From the NCBI GenBank assembly GCA_001683735.1, contig LUGG01000022.1, forward strand, positions 62,001 through 126,000: a stretch of 64,000 bases of DNA. Direction: 5' to 3'. The notes below the pieces were generated by a model, which saw only the letters and a program-made list of their open reading frames with translations, ran no database searches and had not been told where the DNA came from. The stretch's first letter is position 1, and every line of letters starts with the position of its first letter. Below, piece by piece: positions 45,724-58,367 of this stretch. The stretch is from Grifola frondosa (taxonomy: Eukaryota; Basidiomycota; Agaricomycetes; Polyporales; Grifolaceae). The position numbers and the translations under genes are program-made.

Positions 45724-46269
45724 CTCGATGAGACCAAGACTTGTGGTCGTAATCTGAGGATCCGCGGGTTGCCAGCATGCAATGTCAGCCCTTTATAAAG
45801 ATGCGGCAAGAATTGGAAGCACTGCTATTTTGAGTGGGTCCGTCACAGCAGGCGATCCGAATGCATGTCTTGTGGTTGTTATCACCCGACTTTCAAAATG
45901 CGGGTCGCAAAATTCTTCAGGCTGGCTAGCGAGCCTAGTGCGCGTGCAATGGAGGCACTCAAGTCTCCTCAAACGTGATCCTGCAGGCATCTAAATTTTA
46001 TATCTGGGCATACTTGTTTGTAGGCAAAACCGAAACCGACCTTTCGGCCAGCAATGTGGAGGTTCATCACAGAGGCAGTGTTGAGGCTGTGTACCATACA
46101 AGGTAACTAGGATGATCGATGCCAACTACATCCGACCGTATCCGGATACTTCTGACCATCTACGTCGACTCGCCAACGTCGACTCACAGCTGATCCCCTT
46201 GATCCCCTTGCAAGGCGCACAGGTTCACGCATCGCGGGTTAGAAATTGATAGCTCATAGGGTGCAGAAC
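45724..46269. other. Spacer upstream of peptidase copy 3
   Basis: Contains the copy 3 TATA element at 45791-45800. The rest shows no gene or repeat. Confidence 0.45.
45791..45800 (-). promoter_or_regulatory. TATA box of peptidase copy 3
   Basis: CTTTATAAAG, a palindromic TATA element 68 bases before the start codon, in the same place as in the other two copies. Confidence 0.6.
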
Positions 46270-46857
46270 ATGGGTGAGTAAATGCTGCCAGTGACGTATT
46301 TGGCTGCAGTCGTGATGGTGGGCAGCATCTGCCGAGGAAATTGTCTTGAACGACCCCCACCCGCCCACGCCAAAGGCGATCGAGGCATTCGAAGTCGTCC
46401 TCCACGACATCAAGTCTGCCATCGTGAAGTCCCGCCGCGACTGGATCTCCACGAGCCGAGATGTGGTCGCGGGCTGCCGCCCTGTCCGACGCCGAACTGG
46501 CTGGGTTTGTTATTCGGCGGGATCTGGTGCTGTGCAGGAGCGCGCCCACATCCTATGGGGTGGTGATCCTGGGCAAGATCAGGATCCCCGCTGTAGATGA
46601 CGACGAGGGCGAGGGCTACGTGCATGTCAGGTCCGTCTGGTTGTTTGCCGCCAACGATAATGCGAGGTGACCCGCGGCCGCGTTACTCCTAGGATACACG
46701 ATCCTCCAAACAGGGTGGGTGCGGAACCGCTGTACTATCATAACTCATGATGCCGACATTCTTATTAGGGTACCGAGGACGTCAGATTCCACTCCTTGTT
46801 CACGGACGAAGGCACCAGATGCGACGGCCACCCCCTACGTGGAGAGCCATCCAGATA
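46270..46857 (+). CDS. Small conserved-looking fungal protein, with a four-base first exon and a frame shift
   Basis: Exon 1 is only ATGG (46270-46273). A perfect GTGAGT donor and an acceptor at 46324-46325 then give MASAEEIVLNDPHPPTPKAIE. The next exon continues FEVVLHDIKSAIVKSRRDWISTSRD. At about 46458 the sensible frame changes by one base to WSRAAALSDAELAGFVIRRDLVL and APTSYGVVILGKIRIPA. Two further introns (before IHDPPNR and before GTEDVRFHSLFTDE) lead to a stop at 46855-46857. The RDLVLC..PTSYGVVILGKIRIPA and VHVRIHDPPNRG..FHSLFTDE blocks recall a family of short basidiomycete proteins I have seen but cannot name, so the function is unknown. The frame change could be a lesion or an assembly error. 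Confidence 0.6.
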
Positions 46858-48871
46858 AAGGATACCCCTTTGGAATTTTTCAACGAATAGGCGGAGACAA
46901 TTCAGGCTGTGCGATTGATCAAGGATACCCAATGACCACCACCCAATTGTAATAATGTATATGTGTTACTCCGTTGGCTCAAGTGGGTCGTCTGACAGAA
47001 ACCAATCACGTTATTTTAACGCGACGAACAGGTCTATAGAGGAATCGGGCGCCCCGTCTTCATTGGATTGAACATGGGGTGATTGCGGAGGCATTGTCTC
47101 CGGAGCGTCTTGAGTCATCATCAACCAACCATCGTTCACCACGGCGCCCTATGATGGAGCGATGATAGATCATTCACTCGTACGGTGCTGCGGCAATATC
47201 ATATGCACATCTCGTGGGCCTCCATGTCTAAAACGCGACGGCTTGATGTCAGATGAGGTTCTTTCCAGTTTCGGATCATGCAAGAGATTCTGGCAGACAA
47301 TAGACCCATCACTTAGTATCCAGCTGCTCGTATCTTGGCTGTTGACTGAGGCGAGAGCACATCCCAGTCTCTTATGACCAGATCGGATGAAGGCTCGACG
47401 GAGAACACAATTGATATCATGCGGGCCGGGATTCGGGCTTGCAGCATGACTGACAGGCTTTTGACGTCTATATCTTGCTGGAGTCAGAGGTCCTGTGAGT
47501 GCTTGGAGCCATGTCATAACAATCACGGTGAAATTAGGTCCCTACAATACTGAATTGGGGGTGTGAAAACTTGCATGACCAGCGTAAATCATTTCCAGGA
47601 TTATGACTGACATACTTAGTACTGACCTACGTATGTGCCTATAAGAACATATATATTCGCTGCGGTGTCTGACACGTATTACTGAGATAAAGACTTCGAG
47701 AATGTGAGCAAGTACTACTCACGAGCACTTGATACCTGCAACTTAATTTAGGAGTATCTAATACCTCACGGGCATTACGCATTATGGCTTGCTCGCTTGA
47801 CTATTCACGCCGTAATTTTCCTTCTTGTATCCAGGAAACCCCCGCGGAAGTCTCTACAACGAGGATGATAGGTGGTCGCGGCGCGGAGTTGCTTAAAAAA
47901 AGAATCGCTGAACTTTCTCCGCTCAATTAGGGCATCAGAAACGCTGTTTCTGGATGTACAGCATGAGTTTCCTCCGGACCAGCTCACCCTGGCACGGAGA
48001 CCACTCGCAGCAAATGCACGTCATATAGCCGGCGGAGGTGAACTCAAGACCTGGCGGACACGGCCAGGTAATCCGAAACAAAAGAAATGTGGCAGAAAAG
48101 ACCACCGGTTCCGAGCTGACCTGGAAGCAAGCCATAGCTCGGCAGCATTAGTCACAAATGTGCGGGTGGAAACAACTCATCGATCGATGCCAAGACGAAA
48201 TTTCTGCAGTACCGCAACTGCCCAACGTGGTAAAGTAGGTCGTTACGTGCACTACAGTAGGTCGTTACGTGCACTATGCAGTCATGGCGTCCCCAGTTTC
48301 ATGCCGCAGTCTGACGACAGCTCTGACCGCGCCTTCAGGGAGCGTTATTTGTGTGAAGGGGAAAAGTCGGAGTGGCGAGAAGATGACTCCAGTGATCGTC
48401 TGTCGGAGATGGTCTACGGTTCCGGTCACCTGTGAGTCATTGGTTAACGGCGCAGTACCACAAGCAGAGGACAAACGGGCGAAGGCCTTGCGGTCAGGCA
48501 GTGGACTTCTTGAATCTTGAGTCTTGAACGAGTGGTCGGCGAGAAGTGCGATGTTAGAAGTCTACGACCTCCGCGAAGCCCGCTGGCGCCGAAGCGAACG
48601 GTGTCGCCGGGCGAAGAGGATATGTGCTCTGTCTGGCATGGGCTTGCATACAGCAACAGTAGGTATCTATGTACAGCGACGTGAGTACAATGTCAACGGA
48701 GACACGAGGCACTAATAATACCATAACAACGCAAACATGAACAAGAAGAATGTTAGAAAATTGAGGAGAGAAGTATACACAGAAGAAAAATCGGAAAGAA
48801 AGAGAATCCGAGTCACTACAAAGCGCCCCTCTCCTCCCTTTCGAAACGACTAGGAGGACAGGAGGCGCTTG
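46858..48871. other. Gene-poor interval of 2 kb
   Basis: Holds no recognisable exon. A plus-strand frame at 47872-48435 (187 codons) is basic and motif-free. A 22-base direct repeat lies at 48234-48277. The end near 48700-48870 is the 3' tail of the cyclin gene. Confidence 0.45.
48234..48277. repeat. 22-base direct repeat, two copies
   Basis: The unit AGTAGGTCGTTACGTGCACTA plus one base occurs back to back at 48234-48255 and 48256-48277; the copies differ only at the last base. Each unit contains ACGT and GTGCAC palindromes. It is probably a recent slippage or local duplication. Confidence 0.85.
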
Positions 48872-51003
48872 CTACGCAGTCCCATAACTGTACATGCCAT
48901 TACAACTCGCAGCCGAAAGGAACGTCTCCGCGAACGGGGGAAGAGAGGGAGGTGCCCCGCTCGCCACCACAGGATCGATTGCCGCCAACTTCAGGCCCAT
49001 CGTCGCAAATTCGTCGGGCATCTTCATGACATCCGCCTCGAACGTCTTCGCGCCAGAATTGAACCGCGCGCTACCAGAGGTATCCCATGGATAGCTGAAC
49101 GGCACGTAGAAGGGCGCAGGCGAGGGTGTCAGCAGGTCCGAGAACGTCGCCATCTGGATAGTCCTGTCTCCGCAACCGTCAGACGATGACGACGCAGATG
49201 ACATGGGGGACGACGACAATGTCGGCGTCGACATCGATGGCGAGACCACCAGACCCTGCTGGGCGAAATCTATATCGAGTAGTGATGCATCGAAGGCAGC
49301 CAAAGAGGGCAGCTTCGCTTGGCGAAGCAAGTCCATGCGGTCGTCCACAGCAGCATTTGAAGACTTTGATGGGCGATAAGCATCTTGCCCATATTCGGCA
49401 CTGATAACGGGCACAGTTGCACTTCGCTGGAGCCCCGTCCGCTTCCTAGGCGTGGGCGCCAGCATTGGCACAGTCACCGCGGCCTGCGGAACCGTCAGGG
49501 GCCACCTCGAGAGCGGCGGAGGGCGCTCTGCGCCCGCAGCCACATCGGACCACGCCGCAGCTCGGGCAGCTGTAGAAGTACACGGCGGCGAGCTCTGCAG
49601 CAAGTCGCCTTCACTTCTGCTCCTCGTAACAGGCCTTCCGCTGCTTGTGCCACTTGTCGACGTCGAGGATGCAATTGTGCCCTTGCCGACCCAAAGTCGC
49701 CACTCGAGAGCTTCGCCGAGCGCGCGTTCGCAGCGCCCGATCTCCCGCGGAGGTAATCCAGCCAGCTTAGCCCAAGCCCGATTGGAATAGGACCTATCTT
49801 GCATGAACTTCGAAGCTAGGATAAGGCATGCCAAGAATGCCCGGCGGGGACAGAGGAGGGGGGAAGGGAGGGGAGGAAGAGGAGGGAGAGGGACTTGGGT
49901 TTTTGCGGAGGGTAGGTTTGCTGGATCACGTTGAGATTCGAAAGATTGCGGAGAAGGGGGAAGATGTGAATAAGGTATATCCACGATGTGCGACACGGTC
50001 GGCTCCATGTTGAGGCGTCCGCCTTCCATTACATCACAACCGAGCATCTCATCATGAGATAGCTCGCCACGAATGATACGGCAGGCGGCATCTTCTTGCA
50101 CGCAATCGCTGGTCGTTGGAGTTGTCTTTTCTTTTCGGATAAGCTCTGGAATCTTCCCACGAACGGCCTCTAGATAGCACAGAGCAGTCTGGAGGACACC
50201 GGTGGACGTCCGAGAGCGGCGAAGAACTTCGTGCACGAAACCCTTGATAGGTACGAGATTGCAGCCAGAGGCCAGATCGGATGCTGAACCAGTCGAATCG
50301 CCTGCGTCGGAAAGTGGCGATGGAGGGGAGGGATGTATGGAAGGCGTAACGGGGGAGGGTAATTGGGTGTTACGAGTCGCAAAGAGCTTTTGCTGAATGA
50401 CCGGCGCCGCAGCTTGGGGGGACGAGGCAGGCTGAGCGCAGAGCGCGTTGCGCCCACAAGTGAAGGCAGCTGGGATGTCATCGGGATGCCATATTTCGCA
50501 GAGACACTGAACGGCCTGATCTGTAGACGGCCAGCGTCAACGTTGATCGGGTTATCGACAGAATGTGGGGTAGACAGTGTTCCAATGCGCTGCATTGGGG
50601 TTGTCTGACACAGCTGTCCAGCATAGATCCACCACAGACGAGGACGAGCTGGACAGCTGGTGCAAACAATCTATACCAGATGAAAAAGAAGCAAAGGAAC
50701 AGTGGACTAACCGACAAGTCGGGTGACATATCTCGCCTTCTGCGAATCCCGCAGAGGATTTGACACTGACGATTGAGAAGAGCATTTGAGCCGTTCTGCC
50801 TCGCATATAGGGTTGATATAGACGGTCGATGGAGACGTAGAGGCAACAGAGGAAGCTGGGGTATTAAGATATGTTGGAGGGAAGCGCGAAGGGCCTGTGG
50901 CGGTTGATGATAACGTGATATTCGAGGCATACGGTTGCCAGCGGGCCCGAGCGCGTGAGGCGCTCGGACCGCGATGAGGTAGCGAGTGAGAGAGGGCATG
51001 CAT
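48872..51003 (-). CDS. PHO85-type (Pcl) cyclin
   Basis: A regulatory partner of a Pho85/Cdk5-like kinase. The start is MHALSHSLPHRGPSAS at 51003. An intron of about 190 bases (donor GTTAGT, acceptor CTACAG) splits ARYVTRLV from DQAVQCLCEIWHPDDIPAAF, the beginning of the cyclin fold. The fold resumes after a Ser/Pro-rich insert: LVPIKGFVHEVLRRSRTSTG, LQTALCYLEAVRGKIPELIRK, then after another intron CPRRAFLACLILASKFMQDRSYSNRAWAKLAGLPPREI and RCERALGEALEWRLWVGK. The long C-terminal tail is Ser/Thr/Pro-rich with SP/TP sites (VSPSMSTPTLSSSP, LLTPSPAPF), suggesting phosphorylation. The order of elements matches fungal Pcl cyclins that control phosphate, carbon or cell-cycle responses; I cannot choose among these. 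The frame is open throughout. Confidence 0.86.
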
Positions 51004-54000
51004 GTTGCGGGAGTCGAGAAAAAAAAAAGACAGAATCGAGTGGAGATCGGAGGAGACAAGACAGCAGAGTATTAAAAATCAGAACAAAGTAGCATTGGCG
51101 AAAATCGAGGTCGAAATGTTGATAAAGATAGACAAAACGGCAATCTTCGAGATGGTGGCGATTTGGGACGGTTCGGGGTATCGGGATATGCGCAGAGAAC
51201 ACATTTCTATAGCTTGAGGTCGAGTGGATTGTCCGAAGTCACTGACTTTGGACGATCCTGGTGCGTTTTGAGCTCGTTGCCTAGATCAGCAAGAACTCAG
51301 AAAAACTTCGAGATTTGCACAGTTCTGGAGACTGGGAGACAAGATTCAGAGCAGCAGAGGAGGAGAGATCACTGCAGCGGTTATAAGGGGCGGTGGAGGA
51401 GTCACCGGAGTCGCAGAGTCTGGATATATCCAGCAACCCTCCGCCACAATCACAACACACGCAAATATCCCGGAGTCACAGTAGTCCGCACCCACGCTCG
51501 ACCTGCGCTCGACTCCCCACGCTCCTAGTATCTTCCGGCTGTCCTGGCTGTGAGCATTCGACGCACTGGAGCACGCACGGATCCTGATCATGCCCGTTAA
51601 TCGTCTGCGCAACCCTCCTTCTGCACAGCCTCATACATCGCTATCCACCTACGGACCTTGTTGATTGTATATGCCATCGTGACTCACGAAGAACAATTCT
51701 ATGATTTTGGTTGTATCCCGACTGCGCACGTCCAATTACGGCGGTTCTTTCTTGCACTGCTTCTCCTCGGAATATGTATGTCCTCAACTCCACTTCCGCC
51801 TTCCAAAATCTGCGGGTGCACTGTTCACCAGCTGGCCGTGGAGTATGTCATCACACGCCGATTGTAAGTTCAATTGTTTCTCATGATCCCGTACGCCTGA
51901 GCGCCAACCGTTGGTCGGGTTACCATATTCGAAGCGGTTGAGTCGAGTCCTCAATCGGCAGCTGCTTTATATATCAGCGCTCCGAAATTCGCGTCAACCA
52001 GCCGGAAACCGCACTCCGCAGCTATACCATTGTGACTGTCGAGCTGCGTCTATGTTTCCGCAGGAGCTGTGTCGTCCATACAATGCCTCAAGCCAAGAGT
52101 CCTACGCACGGTTCATGTTCGCCGCCATTCGATACCGTATGCAGAAGCACGGTAACTCTTCTTCGGCTGATTAACATCACTCTTGCACTGCTGGATCTCA
52201 CCCGTCACATTCAAATTCCATATTCCACGCCCCCCCCCGGTCATTGACGGATAATATTGGCATTGTGCCACTTACCTTCACTTCCTCTCGTTTCAGGATG
52301 ACCCGAGCTCGTTATGACTCGTCATCATGCCTTCGGTAGTTTCAGTGGCTGAATTTGTATCCCATAATTCCGCATCGCAGGTCTCCGCGTTCCGCCACGC
52401 TGACATGTACCCCGTTCGGTTCCTAAAGTGCACGCTATTGTCACGTCTCACTGGCCGTGTCCTGCGCCGTTGCCGGTCGTTTCACCATCTGGCTGAGTCA
52501 CCGTTGGCGTGTGCTCTCTGTTAGATGATCATTCTATCAACTCGAGGACAAGGCTGACGACGTACCTTCCTATGCACTGTTTTGTACTACTTCCGCACAA
52601 GAGCGGCTCTGATGTGGTGCCATCTTTCTTGGCGGATATCTTCTGGCGTCTGTATCCTTGCTCGGGCTGCGGACGTCAACGCGCTTACTTTTGCCGCTGA
52701 ACTGAGGGTTGTTCGGAGAGTGTTAACGCGACAAAGCTGTGCATGTGATCCCGCCAGACGCTGATGCCAAGGACTGTCCTCGTCGCAAGGCGCGAGTATC
52801 AATGGTGGCGAGGGGTTGTTCATTGCCTGCAGTCTCCCACTTTTGCCTCGGAAGTTGGACCTCCAAGTACTGTTGATGTGGTATTGTTTCACGATGGACG
52901 TCCAACCCAAAAATGTAGTATGGCGGCGGTCGTCGTCATCGTCTGGTCGCGATCTCTGGACGGAACTTCGCATGCTTGGATCGAAGTACCTTACCACCTC
53001 GTCGCTTGATACAGAGTCATGATGCTGGGGGGCTTCCACGGCTACTTTAATTCAGGTCTTTCGAACGTAAGGCGTTCAAGGCGATTCTGATGCCTGCGGT
53101 ATTCTAGTTTACCGCCTTTGCTGCGCCGCTGAATTAGGATTCTAGCAATTAGATATCCCTTCAAGTGTATGGCGGCACTAACTGCGCCGTTTCGAGGGCG
53201 ATACTTGCACCGGCGGGACAGCAGCCCGACATATCTCCATTTCGGTTTACCGCACCCTCACTTTTAAGTGCACGGCGTACAGGGCTGAAACTGGAAATTA
53301 CGATCAATCCCTTGTTCGGTTGTTGGTGTGAGTTGTGCCTGTTCGACCTTGAGTGTTGGCTGATATTACGGATGCGCCCAGGACCACGTCTGTGGTAAGT
53401 CGTATGGTGGCCACCGTCAGCATCACCCGGGTCCCTTGATTTATCGTCCTACTTGAATTACCGGTTTTTCGTTCTTGTCAAAGGCCCCCTTTCGTTATTC
53501 ACGGTTCCGAGACTGTCCGTGGAAGATACTCTATTCATGACATAATACCCGCTAGTGTGCTAGCCAGACGACAGCAGCCTCCAGCTGGACCAAGATGGAC
53601 ACACCAGCGCCGTCCGTGGGCTCATCCACTCGTGAGAACCGAGCTGGAACTGATCTCGGACCACTACATAGCGCTGTCGGCCTGTAGTGGGTCGCTAGCG
53701 AATTCGAATGTAATTTCGTTATCGCTTCCTCTCTACTCTCGGTAGCCGGCATTCTAGTTTTGCACAGTCCATACTGGGCTTATGGAGGTGTGTTCTTAGC
53801 GCGAAGGTATGTCCGGTATTGTCCTTTGTACTGACACGATCTTAAGTTAGAATTTCAGGTCCTTCTCATCACCCGGTTTCCTCCCTTTTGTCCGCATTAA
53901 CGTCCTCACTTCCATTGGAGGCGAATTTTTCACTGAATTGGAGGCCCGTTGGAACCCATCCGCGCAGAATTTTTAGCGGACACTATACAATTGCGCGGAT

Positions 54001-55412
54001 AGTCTTTTGAGCCCGTTCTCAATATCTGTGAGTAGCAGTCACCCTAAATGCCACTAAATCTTGTGGCATGCCCTCTTAGTGTTTCTCCCTCGTTCAAATA
54101 TAATTCGTAAACGACCATCTCCGCCATAGACTCTAGTGCGTACATGGACCATGTTCTCTACCCAGCTTTGACAAAAACGGGTCTCTTTAGTCCAATCTTA
54201 GTGACCTACGTAAATGCCAGATACCCCGCCGCTAGTAAGAACCTTGTGAGGCATGCCCTCGACGGATTCTCGACTTTCGACTGGAATGCTAGCATAATTA
54301 TCCGCTGTCACCGGCGACTCAGGGATACAGTGGCACTCGAGGATCGTTGCGACGGGTGGCTCACGGGGCGATCGCTGTCATTCCGCTCGAGTTACTACGG
54401 TGCACCCGAGACAACGAAGTCAAGTTACTGCACCTACCCGCGACTACATGGAGTAGACCGGCGTCTGCTCGTATCGTGAGATGTTTAGCAGTCATGTGGC
54501 AGGTCTGACTTCGTTCTCCTGTCAAGACTGGGCCCTGCAGGTTATTTGTCGACCGAACAGTTGGTGACAAGTTGGTACCTTTACATTAAGTATATGCAGC
54601 GCTATCCTTATTGCAGTTTGGTTTGCGATAGGACTACGCCGTCCTCACATGTCCAGGAAGAACAGCGGCGTTCAGTGTATTTAATTAAGACACGTCTTCT
54701 TTTCTCCACATATGTAAACACATGTAGAAATAGAAGCTGCCGGGGATACTATCCCAATTGTCTGTCCTCCGAATGAAAATACTTAGCATACTTGTAACCC
54801 TAATTAGCCTCGAACATCGTACCACTTTGAAAGAGACCTCCGATCAGTCCATCCACGAGGTATCACACGTCGGGCATGTCCGACATAAGAAGGGTTCCGA
54901 GAAGATGTCTGCGCACCAGAATCTGCACGGTCGGAAACGAATCAGAACCGTACAATTGTGCTAGAACTGATACGCCCGCATTGTCACGTATAAAGCCGAA
55001 AGCAAGGGTCGGTGCACGGTGGGAATCTTGCTGCGCTGGAGAGGTCCATCACGGAGAAACTGCAATCACCACACTTAGGTGACGGTCGAGCGCCTAGCAG
55101 CATGCCGGGAAAACAATCAACCGCGTCAGCGGCAAGTGCACCTCGAAAGTGAGCAGGTTGCGAAATCTGACTGGAACATGGAATACGAAGGTGCACACCT
55201 CGTTTCAACCACATGCTCGACGTCCACGGGTGTTACGTCTTGTGCAATCATGGTGGCGTCATGATCAACATATTCCCGGGGACGGTTCTGGGTTATGAAC
55301 AATGCACTGGTCATGATAATCTAATCCCAGTCTAATAGTCAACATCGACTTCTGGAATGCAATCTAACTTACATATGACGCTGATAACATGAAGTACACA
55401 GAAAAGAGGTCA
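51004..55412. other. Gene-poor interval of 4.4 kb
   Basis: Begins with the cyclin gene's upstream region (51004-51600). Beyond that I see only short frames on both strands, a run of nine C at 52230-52238, and many plus-strand pyrimidine tracts resembling the 34-36.9 kb interval. I found no reverse transcriptase, integrase, transposase or long terminal repeats. It is probably old mobile-element debris or plain intergenic DNA. Confidence 0.4.
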
Positions 55413-58367
55413 CTACAGAATGAGAACATCCAGATTAAGATCCTGCATCACCGAGCGCCAGTCCGCTCTCGGGCTTTTCTCATCCAGTCGTCGCCAGACC
55501 TCAAATGCGAATCGAGTCAGATGCACAACCACTAGGACATCCATTGAGAATTAGTAACAGATCCACTCACCTGGAAGACAATATGTTCTGAGGTTTCAAT
55601 CTCATAACAGCCTAATATGGTGCATGTGAGTTGATGGTCAGCAGCATCAGCGCTCAGCTGTCACTCACATTGGGTTCTGTGATGATCGGGACCGGACCGT
55701 GGACACGATCAAAAATAGTCATTGATGAGATGCAACTGATAACGCACCTAAACGCTTCAAAAACTGCTAAGACACGAGGACGGTCCGAACCGAACATCTG
55801 AGAGCCTGCAATAATTACAGGCCAATTGAGACTAGTTGTGTGATCAGCAGCGGCGGAGGACGTCAGTGTGCAAACAATTGGACGTACTCGACTCCTACAG
55901 CGCTCTGGCCGCACTCGAGGCACAGCTCTAGCACGGTGTTCGCATGGCGTTGTACGAGTGTGTCGTCGGGAGGTGCCTTGAGGATGTCCCTTAATAGAAT
56001 GATCTGAGACAGACGTCAGTTGCTATGCCCGTAAGATGCACCCCTCGGCCGCACCTGTGCAGCATTCTGATAGATTTGGTTTCCTTTCTGCACTCTTGGC
56101 GGGAGGTTGTCTGAACTACGAGATGACTCTTCCAACACATTGTATAACTGACGTGCTTCATCAGTGTTGGCGGGTGTAGACGTCAAGGGGGCATCGTTCC
56201 CAGCCGTGTCATGCAAAGTACGCGCTAGATACGATGTCACCTATCCAGTCATAAATGAATGAGCTATGAGCTGAGCTATAGCAAAAGGAAAACCTACTTC
56301 CGCTAGGATTAGAATGAATTCGCGCGACATGCCGAAAACCTTTTCGACGTAGAGTAACGAGTCGGCGGCATTGGTTTCCTGAATCCTAAATTGAAATGAG
56401 AGGCTGAACAATGGAGCTATGCAAGGATACACGAACCACCAGCTACTAGCAACCGGGGATAGCAGTGTTGGTTCTTGTCCTCTAGCGAAACATCCTGCGG
56501 TCACACTGTAAATTCTGCTGCCACAACAAATAGCAGCAGAATCGAACATACCAAACAGTTCATACACCGCAAGTATCTCTAGGAAGAGTCTGGCTCGCCG
56601 TACCCCGCTGGGATAATTAGGGTTCGGGGGACTACTGCGTGCGAGCAAGGCTGTAGGACCTCCTCTTACTCTGACCAGAGTCTTCGCGATATTCAAGTTC
56701 TTCGCCCAGTCTCGCCCACCAGAGAAGATCTGCGAAGTTTAGTTTTACGATAGATGACATGTCAAATGAGTGTACTTACGTCTATAAGGGCGATTGCAAG
56801 TGCCGCACCCAACGTAAAGTCGCTATGAACGCCTTCTCGGGTCGAGCATGCCGTCATGAGTAAGCCCTTCGACTTCGTTCGGAAACTGCTAGCTAGCTCC
56901 AAGCCTTCATCAGCCCCGCCGTGGCCGCTGCGAGACAATAAGTACGATTGGTGTATTGCGGCGATGCCCAGTAATGCGGTGCGCAATGACTCAACGGCTG
57001 AGTCGAATCCCGAACTGCAGTCGAACATGAACGAGAGGTTGGCAGCTAGAATAGGGTTCTCAGAGGGTATGGCCATTATGAAGCTTAAGGCGTTGTGACA
57101 GTAATGACGGATCTTTAAGAGAAGGAAAAACACATCGATTCATTGATATCTAACGTGATGAACAGTAGACGAATGTTGCCCCACCAGGTTTCTCTCCTGA
57201 ACCGAACGGAACTGTGAAGTGTCGCGAAACGCGATGAGATGACAATTATGGAGATCATAGGCAAGTCACACTCACAAACGGTTCAATAGGGTCAACCTGC
57301 GTAAGCATCTGGGGCGAGGACCATTGAGCGTCAACCGACCGCATATGGACATCTTGATCATGGTGAGAGCCAACTCGAGAGAGCGAATGAGACTGTGAGT
57401 AATGGTGAGAGTTCGATGAATATCCAGGCAGGTATTGGTGAGCAGAGTACGACGAAGCGATCTCGGGAATCGCAGGCAGAAGATGGGTATTCGAGTGAGC
57501 TCCAGGGTATCCATGAGTCTGACCAGATATAGCTGGTACGAGACTAGGCAGATCACATTCAGCATTGACAGTGGATCAGCAGTAGAGCGAAGACGTACCT
57601 TTGTCGTCGAAGGTCATTATTAATTGCAGGCATGCCAACACTAGGTTCGCTTCACAAAAGCTGTATCAGTACAGGGAACACAAGGCCATCACATTTCCAC
57701 TCGAACCTCTGGCGACGAGATAGCGTCGGCGGGAGACCCAGCTCCACAGGCTCCCGCTTCGGTGCCGAAGGGCCTGGCGTAGGAGGGGTAGACGAATCAG
57801 AGATACCAGAAGAACCGGCCGTCGAGGGTCGAGTATCAAGACCTGGGTCAACTGAAGCGACGTCCCTTCTTGACGCTGGCTTCTTACGAGCCGGAACGCC
57901 ATCTGGCCATACACACTGTTCGCTGCATGAGTAACACGGAATGGCGACGCAAGGACGATGCATACTGGTCTCTGACCATGCGTACACCGCAAACAGTTCG
58001 GTTTCGTCTCGTCGCACTGCGGACGGATCAGCAGCTATATGAGGGAGATGCCACGTGAACGCACCTTGATCTTTTTACCCCGGCACGTCAAACATCCTGT
58101 TTTGCTGCGGGTATACTTGGGACGCTTTCTCTGGGCAGTGGTATCTTGCCGAGGCGAGGCTGCGACGACGTGCATGTGCCCGGGGGTATGAGGCTGAGAG
58201 AAATATGCGGTGGGAACGAAGTGGTTCTGAGGGGAAGAGCTAAGGGAATCACTAGTCAGAACAGACCACGCAGAAGAAAGGAAGGACGGACTAGTGGAGA
58301 CTATCAGCCATGGTGGAATAGAGTTGAGAAGGGGTTGGGTGATGGGGGACTGCGGGAGGCGGAGCAT
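55413..58367 (-). CDS. Zn2Cys6 fungal transcription factor
   Basis: A nuclear regulator. The N-terminal exon opens at 58367 (MLRLPQSPITQPLL); a second ATG at 58311 in a strong context (CCACCATGGCTG) with a 40-base intron is an alternative. The binuclear zinc cluster is split by an intron at its KKIK: KYTRSKTGCLTCRGKKIK, then CDETKPNCLRCTHGQRP and, after a further intron, CVWPDGVPARKKP. The Cys spacing is C-x2-C-x6-C-x6-C-x2-C-x6-C. A Ser/Pro and His/Ser-rich middle follows (SGQTHGYPGAHSNTH, SQSHSLSRVGSHHDQD). The C-terminal helical domain resembles the fungal-specific regulator domain: SAVESLRTALLGIAAIHQSYLLSR, DWAKNLNIAKTLVRVRGG, RARLFLEILAVYELFG and LNWPVIIAGSQMFG, ending VMQDLNLDVLIL. About 14 introns. 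Its targets are unknown. Confidence 0.85.

Noticed and set aside
47872..48435. Plus-strand open frame of 187 codons
   Set aside because: Composition is unlike the other proteins here (Arg/Ser-rich), it spans the 22-base repeat, and it matches no family I know.
50478..51059. Minus-strand 193-codon frame overlapping the cyclin gene
   Set aside because: It is a shadow frame over the first exon and long first intron of the cyclin gene. The true frame gives the cyclin-fold start DQAVQCLCEIW.
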